Source: Dyadobacter frigoris (lineage in GTDB: Bacteria; Bacteroidota; Bacteroidia; Cytophagales; Spirosomataceae). From it: 64,000 bases of DNA. Positions 36,104 to 44,677 of the stretch are shown here, one piece after another (positions within the stretch are counted from its first letter, which is position 1; every line of letters starts with the position of its first letter). The stretch is from assembly GCF_005280585.1 (NCBI RefSeq), contig NZ_SZVO01000004.1, positions 248,001 through 312,000 on the forward strand, given 5' to 3'. Below the pieces are notes generated by a model that did not search any database, was not told the DNA's origin, and was given only the letters and a program-made list of their open reading frames with translations. A program made the position numbers and the translations under genes.

Positions 36104-38716
36104 ATGATAATCAGGGAGTCGCTGCATACTACTTTTAATATAAGGAAAGACGAGGAGCAACCCGTCTTGCTTTTGCTTGGCTATTCCTTTTTCAGCGGGA
36201 TATCCATTTATATATTTTATATCGTAGCCAATGCACTGTTTCTGGTAAACTATTCAAAAGCAATGCTTCCGGTAGCTTATATCGCCGGAGGCATCCTGCT
36301 TTTTTTTATTGGAAAGATCAACGTTTCTTTCCAAACCAAGGTCAATTTTACAAGGCTATCGGTCGCTTTGATCATTTTTCAGTTCATTTCAGTAGCCATT
36401 ATGCTTTATTTTTATGAAACTTTTTCATGGAAAGGCATTACGCTGGTTATGTTTATCTGGAACCGGATTTCTGTTTATGTCAGTAATGTTACCTTCTGGA
36501 CTTCATCATCGAAAATATTTAATCTTGAACAGGCAAAACGTATTTTCAGCTTAATCGCAACGGGCGATGTCGTAGCTTCTATTATCAGTTATTTTGCCGT
36601 CAATGTGCTTCTTAGCACCAAAGTTCTGCACACCGAAGAATTGCTTTACATCAGTCTGGCGGCCCTTTTGGTTTCACTTGGGATTATGATGGTGATCATC
36701 AAAAAATACGATCATAAATTATCCACAAAACCAAAGGAAAGTGAAGTACAGCCGATAAAGGAAGTTCAGGTTGCCGACGAAAGAGATATAAGGAAGGGAT
36801 GGAGACTGAGTAAAATCAAGTTCCTAAAACCGGATTTCTTTGCAAGTTCGGCTGACGATTCTCCTACAAAAAAGACTTACAAATATCTGGTTTTTCTTCT
36901 GGGTATGGTTCCGGTTTTAGGTGTTTACTTCGCTGAATTTATTTTCTCGGTTGAAGTGAAAAATCAGTTTCCTGCCAAAGATCAGCTTACCGCTTTTCTG
37001 GGACAGTTTTTCTTTATTTCTGCCATTATCGAATTATTGGTAAAAGTATTTTTCTACCGTTTTACCATTCGTACTTTCGGCTTGATTTCAGGGATAATTC
37101 TCCTCCCAGTCGCTCTGATCGTTGTTTTCGTATTTGCAATTACCATCAGTTCCTTTGACCTTTCAGTCTTCTTTTTCATTTTATTAAGTAGGTTTTTGTG
37201 CATTTCGGTCAAAAAATCTTTTAGTGATACTTCCTTCCAGATATTGTATCAACCGCTCGAAAAGCAGGAAAGTATGGCTTTGCAAAACAAAATTGAAATT
37301 TATGCCAAACCATTGGGCTACATCTCGGCAGGTGTTATTTTGCTATTTCTTGTCACTGTAAATCTGGGGGCACCGATCTATATTATGTGCGCCTTTCTTA
37401 TTATTCTTATCGGTTGGGCCTTAACTTCTTTCCGGATGCAGACCGAATACCAGAATATGCTTTCAAGCCTTTTTACATTGCCGGCGGCAAACGTTACCAA
37501 GGAAAATCCATCGGAGCTGATTTCAAAACTTGCGGCCGTTAATTCAGAAGATGACGGGCGAATTTCCTTCGAATCAATTGTCGGAAAATCATTATCTGAA
37601 AGTCAGCCGGAGGTATTGGAAGGCATAACAATGCTGGGCAGATCCAAAAGGTTTTTGTCATATAAATACCTTATCCCGCATCTTCAAAGTGTCAATCCTG
37701 TAATAAAAAAAGCCGCCATCACTGCGGCCGGCGAAAATGGAAATCCGGAGCTTTGGAATTACTTATTTGAAAATCTGTGCAATAAAAAATATTTCCGGGA
37801 AACGCGGCAGGCCATTGTCAAAACGGGTGATCGTATCATTCCGGCGCTTGATGAGTATTTTAATCTTTCCAAAGAAGATGTTGAGGTTCAATTAAGCTGC
37901 ATTGAAATTATTTTCACGATTGGCGGCGATATAGCGATACGTTCATTACGTCAAAAACTGAATGATCCTGTTCAGTGTGTTAAAGATAAGGTGTACGAAT
38001 CTTTGGCAGCTATGGGTTACGGCGTCAACCTGATAGAAAGGTCGAATCTTGTTCCGGAGGTACGCCTGCATATTGGTTTTATCATTTGGGTCATTGCCGC
38101 GCAGCGGGATTTATTTAGTACGCTTCCGGTCGACAGTAGTTTGGGGCCTGAATTGGTAAAGGAATACAACCGGGCAATTTTAAAACTGCTTAACATCCTG
38201 ACTTTACTTACCAAAGACAACCGGTTATTTGTTGTTCAGAAATCGATTAGTTCCCGGAACGAGAATACAAAAAGTTATCTTTTGGAAATCCTCAATATTG
38301 CAATTCCTGCGGAGCATAAGCCGCAGGTTATTCCGCTTTTTGAAGACATATCGATCGCTGAAAAAATACTCAGATTTAAAAATTTCTATCCGCAGCAAAG
38401 AATGTCCGTTCAGGAACGATTGTATGACATCATTAACAAAGATTTTTCCAGATTAAATGTTACTACAAAAATCGCGGCCATTAAACAGCTTGAAGATTAT
38501 CCGTCCGAGGAAACCACATTTATTCTCAGCGCTACCGCTGTTTCTTCCTCTGAAAAATTATCAGAAACAGCTATGGAAATTTTACTGGCAACAGATTTTC
38601 AGGCCTTTACGGCTTTGGGTCATATTATGGTCTGGAAAAAAGATGATTTCCATTGTAAGATTGGAAACCGGTTGGAAAGTAGTGTTTTTAAATCTTTTTC
38701 AAATCCGGCTTTATGA
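36104..38716 (+). CDS. MFS/nucleotide-translocase-like membrane protein with C-terminal HEAT-like domain
   Basis: This 870-residue protein has about 12 hydrophobic helices in residues 22-450 resembling MFS or ATP/ADP translocase (NTT)-type carriers, with a large loop around 205-265. A soluble alpha-helical part (about 470-870) with HEAT/ARM-like repeats follows, as in LQSVNPVIKKAAITAAGENG and VKDKVYESLAAMGYG. NTT-like carriers fused to HEAT repeats are known in Bacteroidota but without firm substrates. The last codons overlap the start of the giant sensor gene in an ATGA junction. It could be a transporter serving as a sensor or a scaffold; both are inference. Confidence 0.72.
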   Translation: MIIRESLHTTFNIRKDEEQPVLLLLGYSFFSGISIYIFYIVANALFLVNYSKAMLPVAYIAGGILLFFIGKINVSFQTKVNFTRLSVALIIFQFISVAIMLYFYETFSWKGITLVMFIWNRISVYVSNVTFWTSSSKIFNLEQAKRIFSLIATGDVVASIISYFAVNVLLSTKVLHTEELLYISLAALLVSLGIMMVIIKKYDHKLSTKPKESEVQPIKEVQVADERDIRKGWRLSKIKFLKPDFFASSADDSPTKKTYKYLVFLLGMVPVLGVYFAEFIFSVEVKNQFPAKDQLTAFLGQFFFISAIIELLVKVFFYRFTIRTFGLISGIILLPVALIVVFVFAITISSFDLSVFFFILLSRFLCISVKKSFSDTSFQILYQPLEKQESMALQNKIEIYAKPLGYISAGVILLFLVTVNLGAPIYIMCAFLIILIGWALTSFRMQTEYQNMLSSLFTLPAANVTKENPSELISKLAAVNSEDDGRISFESIVGKSLSESQPEVLEGITMLGRSKRFLSYKYLIPHLQSVNPVIKKAAITAAGENGNPELWNYLFENLCNKKYFRETRQAIVKTGDRIIPALDEYFNLSKEDVEVQLSCIEIIFTIGGDIAIRSLRQKLNDPVQCVKDKVYESLAAMGYGVNLIERSNLVPEVRLHIGFIIWVIAAQRDLFSTLPVDSSLGPELVKEYNRAILKLLNILTLLTKDNRLFVVQKSISSRNENTKSYLLEILNIAIPAEHKPQVIPLFEDISIAEKILRFKNFYPQQRMSVQERLYDIINKDFSRLNVTTKIAAIKQLEDYPSEETTFILSATAVSSSEKLSETAMEILLATDFQAFTALGHIMVWKKDDFHCKIGNRLESSVFKSFSNPAL

Positions 38717-41700
38717 AATACCTTTTTTACATATTGACTTTTTTAAGTATTTCCGCTGTTCATTCGGTGGCTCAAAGCAATTTGCAGGAAATGCCCGCGC
38801 CGTTAATTAAGCTTTATTCTCCTAAAGATTATAAAGCGCACGGACAGAATTTTGCCATTGTGCAAAACAAACAGGGTGTTTTATATTTTGGTAATTTTTC
38901 GGGCGTCCTGGAATATGACGGCGTATTTTGGAAAACGATCCCAACGAAGAATATTACAAAAGTTTCCGCTCTTTTTCTTGACAGTACACAGCGGGTAATG
39001 GTAGGTGCTAACGGCGAGTTCGGCTATCTGGCGCCCGACAAATCCGGATCGTATAATTTTGTTAGTCTCAGTAACGCAGAGAGAGATTTTGGCGCAGTAA
39101 TCAGTATTTTCCAAACCGCCGACGGGATTTATTTTGTAGCAAAAAATAAAATTTTTCTATGGAACGGTAAAAAACTTAAATCCTGGAAAACGCAGGAGTC
39201 AATAACTTCGGCCTTTTTGGCAAACAACATTATTTATGTGTTCAAAACCGGCATTGGCTTGACACGTTTTGATCATGGGAATTATCTTAAATTTCCCCTG
39301 GCCAAAGAAACGGAAAATATCCAGGACGCAAATTCGGTACTGTTTTTAAATGGAAAAACGTTCATTACAACAAGTCATCAAGGCATTTTTACTTTTGTCA
39401 ATGGCGAGATCGGTCATCTTCAATCGCCGGCAAATGAATATCTGAACGGAAAGGAAATTTTTAGCGGGAAAGTCATGAATGGCAATACGTTGGGGATCTT
39501 TGCTTCCGGAGGAAATTTTATTTCAATACATCCTGAAAACGGAGAAATTAACAGCCGTGTCAGAGAAAATGACCGTTTTGTGGGTGAGCGGGTAAATTAC
39601 TGGATCCAGGATAGAATGGGTGGACTTTGGATGGCGTTGAATAATGGTATTGCCCAAATGGCGATCACATCACCGATTTCGGAATACAGTGAAAACGAAA
39701 ATCTAAGGGGCCAGATCAATGATATTTTTCGTTTTGACGGTAAACTTTTTACGGCAACCAGCAGTGGATTGTATTATCTGAACAACGGCAAATTTCTGTC
39801 GTTCCCATCCATAAAAGTTGCAGTTTGGTCTTTGACAGGCGCGAATGGAATTTTGTATGCTGCTACCAGCCGAGGTGTTTACAGTATTTCAAAAGGTAAC
39901 AAGGCGGCACCTCTTTCGGATGATTTTACTTTTTGTATATATCAATCAAAAAAAATAAGGTCAAAACTATATTTTGGGCTTGAAAACGGCCTCGCTGAAT
40001 TGGACCTTTCGAAAGGTGGCCGCATAAAAAATATACCGGGAATTACTGGCCAGATTTTTAAAATGGCAGAAGATCAGGATGGAAATTTGTGGCTGGAATC
40101 CCAGACCAATGGAATTTTTAAATTTGATCAGGACACGCAAAAAGTTATAGATTACAGCGCTGGAAAAGGCTTGCCAACCCGATTGCTAAACCGGATTTCG
40201 GTTGGTCCGGCAGGCCTGTTGGTCAGTAATATCAAGGGTGTATTCCATTATGAAAAAACGACTGATCGTTTTGAGCCGTTTACTGCTTTTAATAAAGATA
40301 AATCAGCTGTGTGGAAAAGTCTTATCAGCCAGGATTCCAGAGGTGATATCTGGACGACCAACGGCGATGAGAAATTTGTCACCCTTTATCAAAAACAGAC
40401 AAACCGGAGATATAAGGAAGTAACTGTGCCATTTCTTCCGCTTGCCGACAGGACTTTTAATGTGATTTACCCGGATGCTAATAACATTGTCTGGTTTGGC
40501 GGGGCTGACGGCATGATCCGTTTTGATCGGAACCAGAATATTTCCTATTCGCTTCCTTACGCTGCTTTTATCAGGAAAATTACTGCAAAAGGCGATACTG
40601 TGCTCTTTAATGGGTTTAAGGAAGCGGCAAAGCCGGGAGAAGTCAGCACGAAATTGAATTACAAATTTAACGACATAAGCTTTGAATTTTCCGGGGCAAG
40701 TCTAATTCCTGATGATAATCTTTTATTTCAGTATTATCTTGAAAATTTTGATAAAACCTGGTCGGTTTGGACGCCGAAATATCTGAAAGAATATACCAAT
40801 TTGCCTGCTGGCAATTATAAATTCAGGGTTAAAGCTCAAAATGTATATAACAATCAGAGTGACGAAGCTTCATTTGATTTCACTATTCTTTCGCCACTTT
40901 ATCAGCGTTGGTGGGCGATGTTGATTTATCTGGTAGCACTTATTGGCGGAAGTTTGATTATCAGACAAAAACGGATTGAATTTGTTGCAAACAAAACCAG
41001 AAATCTGGAATCGATGATCAACGAGCGGACTGAGGAAGTTGTACAGCAAAAAGAGGAACTTGAAAAACAATCCGAAGAACTTACGGCGACGAACGATCAG
41101 CTTGAAAGGATTGACGAATTTGTAAAGTCAATTAACAGTGAGGTTAATACCGGGAAATTATTTCAAATGGTGCTTGACCGGTTATGTTTGTTTCAAAACG
41201 TGGATAGTGCTTCGGGATTGATATATAATAAGTTGACGAAAAATTACCAGTTTATAGCACTGGCCGGAAAAGTGGATATTGCTTCGGTAGAGAATGTGTC
41301 GTTTTCTTATGAGCAGGCAGCGCACCGATACATCGATTCTGCCACGGAAGTTTTTGAAGATATCTTTGTTAAAAATGATTTTCTATATGAAAATCTGGAT
41401 AACTCAATCGATAGCCTGTTTGCTCCCAAGTCGCTGATAACCATTGTGATTCGTGTTGAATCAGAGGTGAAAAGTTTTATTACGATGGAAAATATGGAGC
41501 ACAGCCACGCCTTTGGCCCGCGTGATTTTAATATGGTCCGTAACCTGAAAGAGCATTTGATCGGTGCTTATATCAAAACCAGTATTCTTGAAAACCTTGA
41601 AAATACGCTTTCAAATCTTAAATCAACCCAGCAGGAATTGATCAGACAGGAAAAACTCGCGTCGGTTGGGCAGTTGACGAAAGGGATTGTTGACAGGATT

Positions 41701-42420
41701 TTAAATCCATTAAACTATATTAATAATTTTTCCCAATCCTCGAAATCGTTGCTGGAAGAGATTGAAGAAGTAACTGATAAATATCAGTCCGGATTTAGCG
41801 AAGAGGACCAGGATGATTTGGGAAGTGGCGTAGTAATGCTTAAAAAGAATCTAGAAAAAATTTACGAGCACGGAGCCAGCACAACGCGGATCGTGAAGGA
41901 TATGCAGAAGCTTTTGAAAGGGAAATCAACTGAATTTCTGGTGACTGAACTTAATCCTTTTCTGGAAACAAAGGCAAAAACGGCTCTTACCGAAGTGCTC
42001 AATGATTACAAAGGCTGTGATTTACATCTTGATTTTGATCTTTACAAAGTTCCGGTAAAAGTAAGTTTATTACCTTACGAATTCTCGGAAGTACTACAAA
42101 ATCTTATCAGCAACGCTTGTTACGCGGTTATTGAGAAGAGTAAAATAGCAAAAGACTATGTTCCGGAAGTTTCTATCAAGACTGCAATGACCAGAGAAGG
42201 GATACGGATTCAGCTACGTGACAATGGAAAGGGAATTCCACAAAAAGAAATCGAACAGATTTTTAGTCCATTTTTTACAACTAAACCAACTTCGAAAGGA
42301 ACAGGACTGGGACTTTATATGAGCAAAGATATTGTGGAATATCACAAAGGGAAAATGTCAATTAATTCAAAAGATGGAGAATATACAATAGTAGAAATTC
42401 TATTGCCAGTCGTTAGTTAA
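38713..42420 (+). CDS. Ligand-sensor (Reg_prop/Y_Y_Y) histidine kinase homologue lacking the phospho-acceptor His
   Basis: This 1235-residue protein has a signal peptide, periplasmic beta-propeller repeats of the two-component regulator propeller type (about 30-620), a Y_Y_Y-like domain (about 640-730), a membrane helix (about 735-755), a coiled coil (760-805), a GAF-like domain (about 810-960), and a dimerisation and HATPase region (about 975-1235). The ATPase looks intact (EVLQNLISNACYAV N-box, DNGKGIP, FFTTKPTSKGTGLGLYMS). The H-box, however, reads TKGIVDRILNPLNYI: Asp994-Arg stands where His-Glu is expected, so it cannot autophosphorylate on that His. The next gene is a sensor-less kinase with an intact H-box, a natural partner. 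Confidence 0.88.
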   Translation: MKYLFYILTFLSISAVHSVAQSNLQEMPAPLIKLYSPKDYKAHGQNFAIVQNKQGVLYFGNFSGVLEYDGVFWKTIPTKNITKVSALFLDSTQRVMVGANGEFGYLAPDKSGSYNFVSLSNAERDFGAVISIFQTADGIYFVAKNKIFLWNGKKLKSWKTQESITSAFLANNIIYVFKTGIGLTRFDHGNYLKFPLAKETENIQDANSVLFLNGKTFITTSHQGIFTFVNGEIGHLQSPANEYLNGKEIFSGKVMNGNTLGIFASGGNFISIHPENGEINSRVRENDRFVGERVNYWIQDRMGGLWMALNNGIAQMAITSPISEYSENENLRGQINDIFRFDGKLFTATSSGLYYLNNGKFLSFPSIKVAVWSLTGANGILYAATSRGVYSISKGNKAAPLSDDFTFCIYQSKKIRSKLYFGLENGLAELDLSKGGRIKNIPGITGQIFKMAEDQDGNLWLESQTNGIFKFDQDTQKVIDYSAGKGLPTRLLNRISVGPAGLLVSNIKGVFHYEKTTDRFEPFTAFNKDKSAVWKSLISQDSRGDIWTTNGDEKFVTLYQKQTNRRYKEVTVPFLPLADRTFNVIYPDANNIVWFGGADGMIRFDRNQNISYSLPYAAFIRKITAKGDTVLFNGFKEAAKPGEVSTKLNYKFNDISFEFSGASLIPDDNLLFQYYLENFDKTWSVWTPKYLKEYTNLPAGNYKFRVKAQNVYNNQSDEASFDFTILSPLYQRWWAMLIYLVALIGGSLIIRQKRIEFVANKTRNLESMINERTEEVVQQKEELEKQSEELTATNDQLERIDEFVKSINSEVNTGKLFQMVLDRLCLFQNVDSASGLIYNKLTKNYQFIALAGKVDIASVENVSFSYEQAAHRYIDSATEVFEDIFVKNDFLYENLDNSIDSLFAPKSLITIVIRVESEVKSFITMENMEHSHAFGPRDFNMVRNLKEHLIGAYIKTSILENLENTLSNLKSTQQELIRQEKLASVGQLTKGIVDRILNPLNYINNFSQSSKSLLEEIEEVTDKYQSGFSEEDQDDLGSGVVMLKKNLEKIYEHGASTTRIVKDMQKLLKGKSTEFLVTELNPFLETKAKTALTEVLNDYKGCDLHLDFDLYKVPVKVSLLPYEFSEVLQNLISNACYAVIEKSKIAKDYVPEVSIKTAMTREGIRIQLRDNGKGIPQKEIEQIFSPFFTTKPTSKGTGLGLYMSKDIVEYHKGKMSINSKDGEYTIVEILLPVVS

Positions 42421-42460
42421 CACACTTTATCGAACCTACTTACACTTAACAATACCTATT

Positions 42461-43348
42461 ATGGAGCAGCAAAAAGACAATCATGCAGATTCTCCGCCTA
42501 CGGAAACGAGTCTCCATACCGGGATTGAAGAATTGAACAAAGAAATTGAAGCTTATCAGCAAAAAATATCCGAATTAAGCAGACTGGCTGACATTGGGCA
42601 GTTAAGTGCGGGCATACTCCATGAGATAAAAAACCCGGTAAGTTTTGTAAATAATTTTTCCCGCTTGTCGCAGGGTTTGGTAGAAGAATTAGCTGAAATT
42701 TTGGAAAAACCTGCCGGAGAACTTAGTGAAGACGATAAGGCTGATCAAAAAGATTTGCTTGAATCACTGTCAAAAAACCTGATAAAAATTAATGAAAACG
42801 GAAAGCGGATCGAGCGGATTATTCAGGGAATGCTTTCTCAAACCAGAACGGACGGGGCGTTTTTGGAACCCACGGATCTGAATCAGTTGCTGGAAGAATT
42901 CAGTAAACTGGCATATCAGGGCGTTCGTGCGGAGGACAAAGAGTTTAATGTCACTTTGAAATACGATCTGGATCCGTTGGTAAAAGAAGTGAAAATATCA
43001 CGCGGCGACATTGGACGGGTAATACTTAACCTTGTCAATAATGCTTGTTATGCGGTCAATGAGCGGGCAAAAAGACAAACGGATGGTTATGATCCTTACA
43101 TCAAAATCACAACAAAAAAACGGGATGATAAAATTGAAATCCGGTTTGAGGATAATGGAATTGGCATTCCGGCAGATATCGTTTCAAAATTATTTCAACC
43201 TTTTTTTACAACGAAACCGCATGGAAAAGGTACCGGACTTGGACTTTCGCTGACTTACAGCACCATCGTGGATACGCATCAAGGCACGATTGAGATTGCT
43301 TCTGAATTGAACGAGAAGACGGAATTTCTAATTGTTATTCCAGCATAG
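42461..43348 (+). CDS. Soluble sensor-less histidine kinase
   Basis: This 295-residue protein has a short N-terminal coiled coil (about 20-45), then an intact H-box DIGQLSAGILHEIKNPVSF with phospho-acceptor His54, N-box VILNLVNNACYAVN, G1 EDNGIGIPADI, and FFTTKPHGKGTGLGLSLTYS. No input domain or membrane segment is present. It closely resembles the C-terminal part of the preceding 1235-residue protein but keeps the histidine. Likely arrangement: the large protein senses and this one supplies phosphate to the next gene product, a receiver-PP2C phosphatase (inference). Gaps are 40 and 44 bases. Confidence 0.9.
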   Translation: MEQQKDNHADSPPTETSLHTGIEELNKEIEAYQQKISELSRLADIGQLSAGILHEIKNPVSFVNNFSRLSQGLVEELAEILEKPAGELSEDDKADQKDLLESLSKNLIKINENGKRIERIIQGMLSQTRTDGAFLEPTDLNQLLEEFSKLAYQGVRAEDKEFNVTLKYDLDPLVKEVKISRGDIGRVILNLVNNACYAVNERAKRQTDGYDPYIKITTKKRDDKIEIRFEDNGIGIPADIVSKLFQPFFTTKPHGKGTGLGLSLTYSTIVDTHQGTIEIASELNEKTEFLIVIPA

Positions 43349-43392
43349 TAAACCCAGATTTTTAAAAATACTCATAAAAAAACTCCACGATA

Positions 43393-44577
43393 ATGGCAAT
43401 CCGAATATTAAGTGTAGACGACGAGCAGGATATGGAAATGCTGATTCTTCAGCTTTTCAGAAAACAAATCAGAGATAAAAAATATGAATTTGTTTTCGCA
43501 AATAACGGTATCGAAGCACTCGAAAAATTGGAAGAAGTAGGCGATGTTTCTCTGATTTTGTCAGATATCAACATGCCCGGTATGGACGGTCTTACGTTCC
43601 TTGCCAAAATTAACGAGAAGCAAAATCCTCTTTTAAAGGCAATTATGGTTTCAGCTTATGGCGATATGGACAATATTCGTACGGCTATGAATCGTGGCGC
43701 TTTTGACTTTGTAACAAAACCTGTCAACTTTGAAGATCTTGAAATAACGATCAGCAAAACAGTGGAGCATATTGAAATGCTGACAAGCCTTGAAAAGGGA
43801 AGAGAACAGCTGATTGCGATACAAAATGATTTGAGCGTGGCGAAAGAAATTCAGCTTTCGATGCTTCCAAAAACGGTTCCGGCTAATATCGGAAAAGCAG
43901 GAATTGATCTCCATGCATTTTTACAGCCAGCCAAAGTGGTAGGAGGTGATTTATATGATTATTTCATGATGGACGAAGATCGTTTGTTTTTCATGATTGG
44001 TGATGTTTCTGATAAAGGAATTCCGGCAGCACTTTTTATGGCTATAACCAAAGCGATTTTTAAAAGCCAGTTTTCCAATAGAAATGGTGATAGTCTGGTG
44101 CAGAAAGTGAAGATTGTCAATGAGTTTCTGTGTGAAGATAATTCCATGTTTATGTTCGTTACCGCCTTTATCTGTATTTTAAATACAAAGACAGGAGAAG
44201 TTGAATATGTCGATGCAGGCCATGAACCGCCGATTATTCAAAGGGCCGACGGCACAACTGAACTTGTGAAAAAAGAAGAGGGTATGGCTTTATGTTTCGA
44301 TCCTGAATATGAATATGAAGCCAGACATCTAACGCTAAATCCGGGGGATAAATTTGTACTTTATACAGATGGTGTTACTGATGCAAATAATCTGAGCGGG
44401 GCCCGGTATGGGTTACATCATTTGCAGGATTTTTTTACAACGGGTGAAGGTTCAATACAAACTTCTGCCAAGGAAATGAATGAGTCGACTTTATCAAGTC
44501 TTGTAGAATTCATTGGTCCGGCCACGCAGTTTGATGATATTACGATGTTATCATTAAGGGTGATGAATGGAGAGTAG
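43393..44577 (+). CDS. Response regulator with PP2C/SpoIIE-type phosphatase output (RsbU-like)
   Basis: This 394-residue protein has a receiver domain (about 3-125) with acidic residues VDDEQD, phospho-acceptor Asp58 (LILSDINMPGMDG) and FVTKPVNFEDLE. A coiled linker is followed by a SpoIIE/PP2C phosphatase domain (about 180-390) with metal-binding motifs VVGGDLYDYF, GDVSDKGIPAALFM, VDAGHEPPII and YTDGVTDANN. RsbU/RsbX-type proteins dephosphorylate STAS antagonists. Together with the two STAS proteins and the RsbW kinase it completes a partner switch under two-component control. It is the last gene of the block and ends just before a hairpin terminator. Confidence 0.93.
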   Translation: MAIRILSVDDEQDMEMLILQLFRKQIRDKKYEFVFANNGIEALEKLEEVGDVSLILSDINMPGMDGLTFLAKINEKQNPLLKAIMVSAYGDMDNIRTAMNRGAFDFVTKPVNFEDLEITISKTVEHIEMLTSLEKGREQLIAIQNDLSVAKEIQLSMLPKTVPANIGKAGIDLHAFLQPAKVVGGDLYDYFMMDEDRLFFMIGDVSDKGIPAALFMAITKAIFKSQFSNRNGDSLVQKVKIVNEFLCEDNSMFMFVTAFICILNTKTGEVEYVDAGHEPPIIQRADGTTELVKKEEGMALCFDPEYEYEARHLTLNPGDKFVLYTDGVTDANNLSGARYGLHHLQDFFTTGEGSIQTSAKEMNESTLSSLVEFIGPATQFDDITMLSLRVMNGE

Positions 44578-44612
44578 TATTTTATAGAAATGTGCTGATA
44601 CTGCGTTTTTCC

Positions 44613-44671
44613 AGCCACGAATACACGAATTTTCACAAATATTGAAGGTGAAGTTCATTGTATTCGTGGCT
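44613..44671. terminator. Palindromic repeat acting as likely bidirectional terminator
   Basis: AGCCACGAATACA (44613-44625) and TGTATTCGTGGCT (44659-44671) are exact 13-base inverted arms, followed by TTTTATTTTA on the plus strand. The element lies between the convergent PP2C and glycogen synthase genes. The CCACGAATACACGAATTTTCA core is a widespread interspersed repeat in Bacteroidota genomes, so it is a repeat reused as a terminator. Confidence 0.6.
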
Positions 44672-44677
44672 TTTATT

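Noticed and set aside
16127..44577. A phage-defence island, suggested by the STAND ATPase
   Set aside because: No nuclease, toxin, integrase, restriction or CRISPR gene accompanies it; surrounding genes are metabolic and partner-switching.
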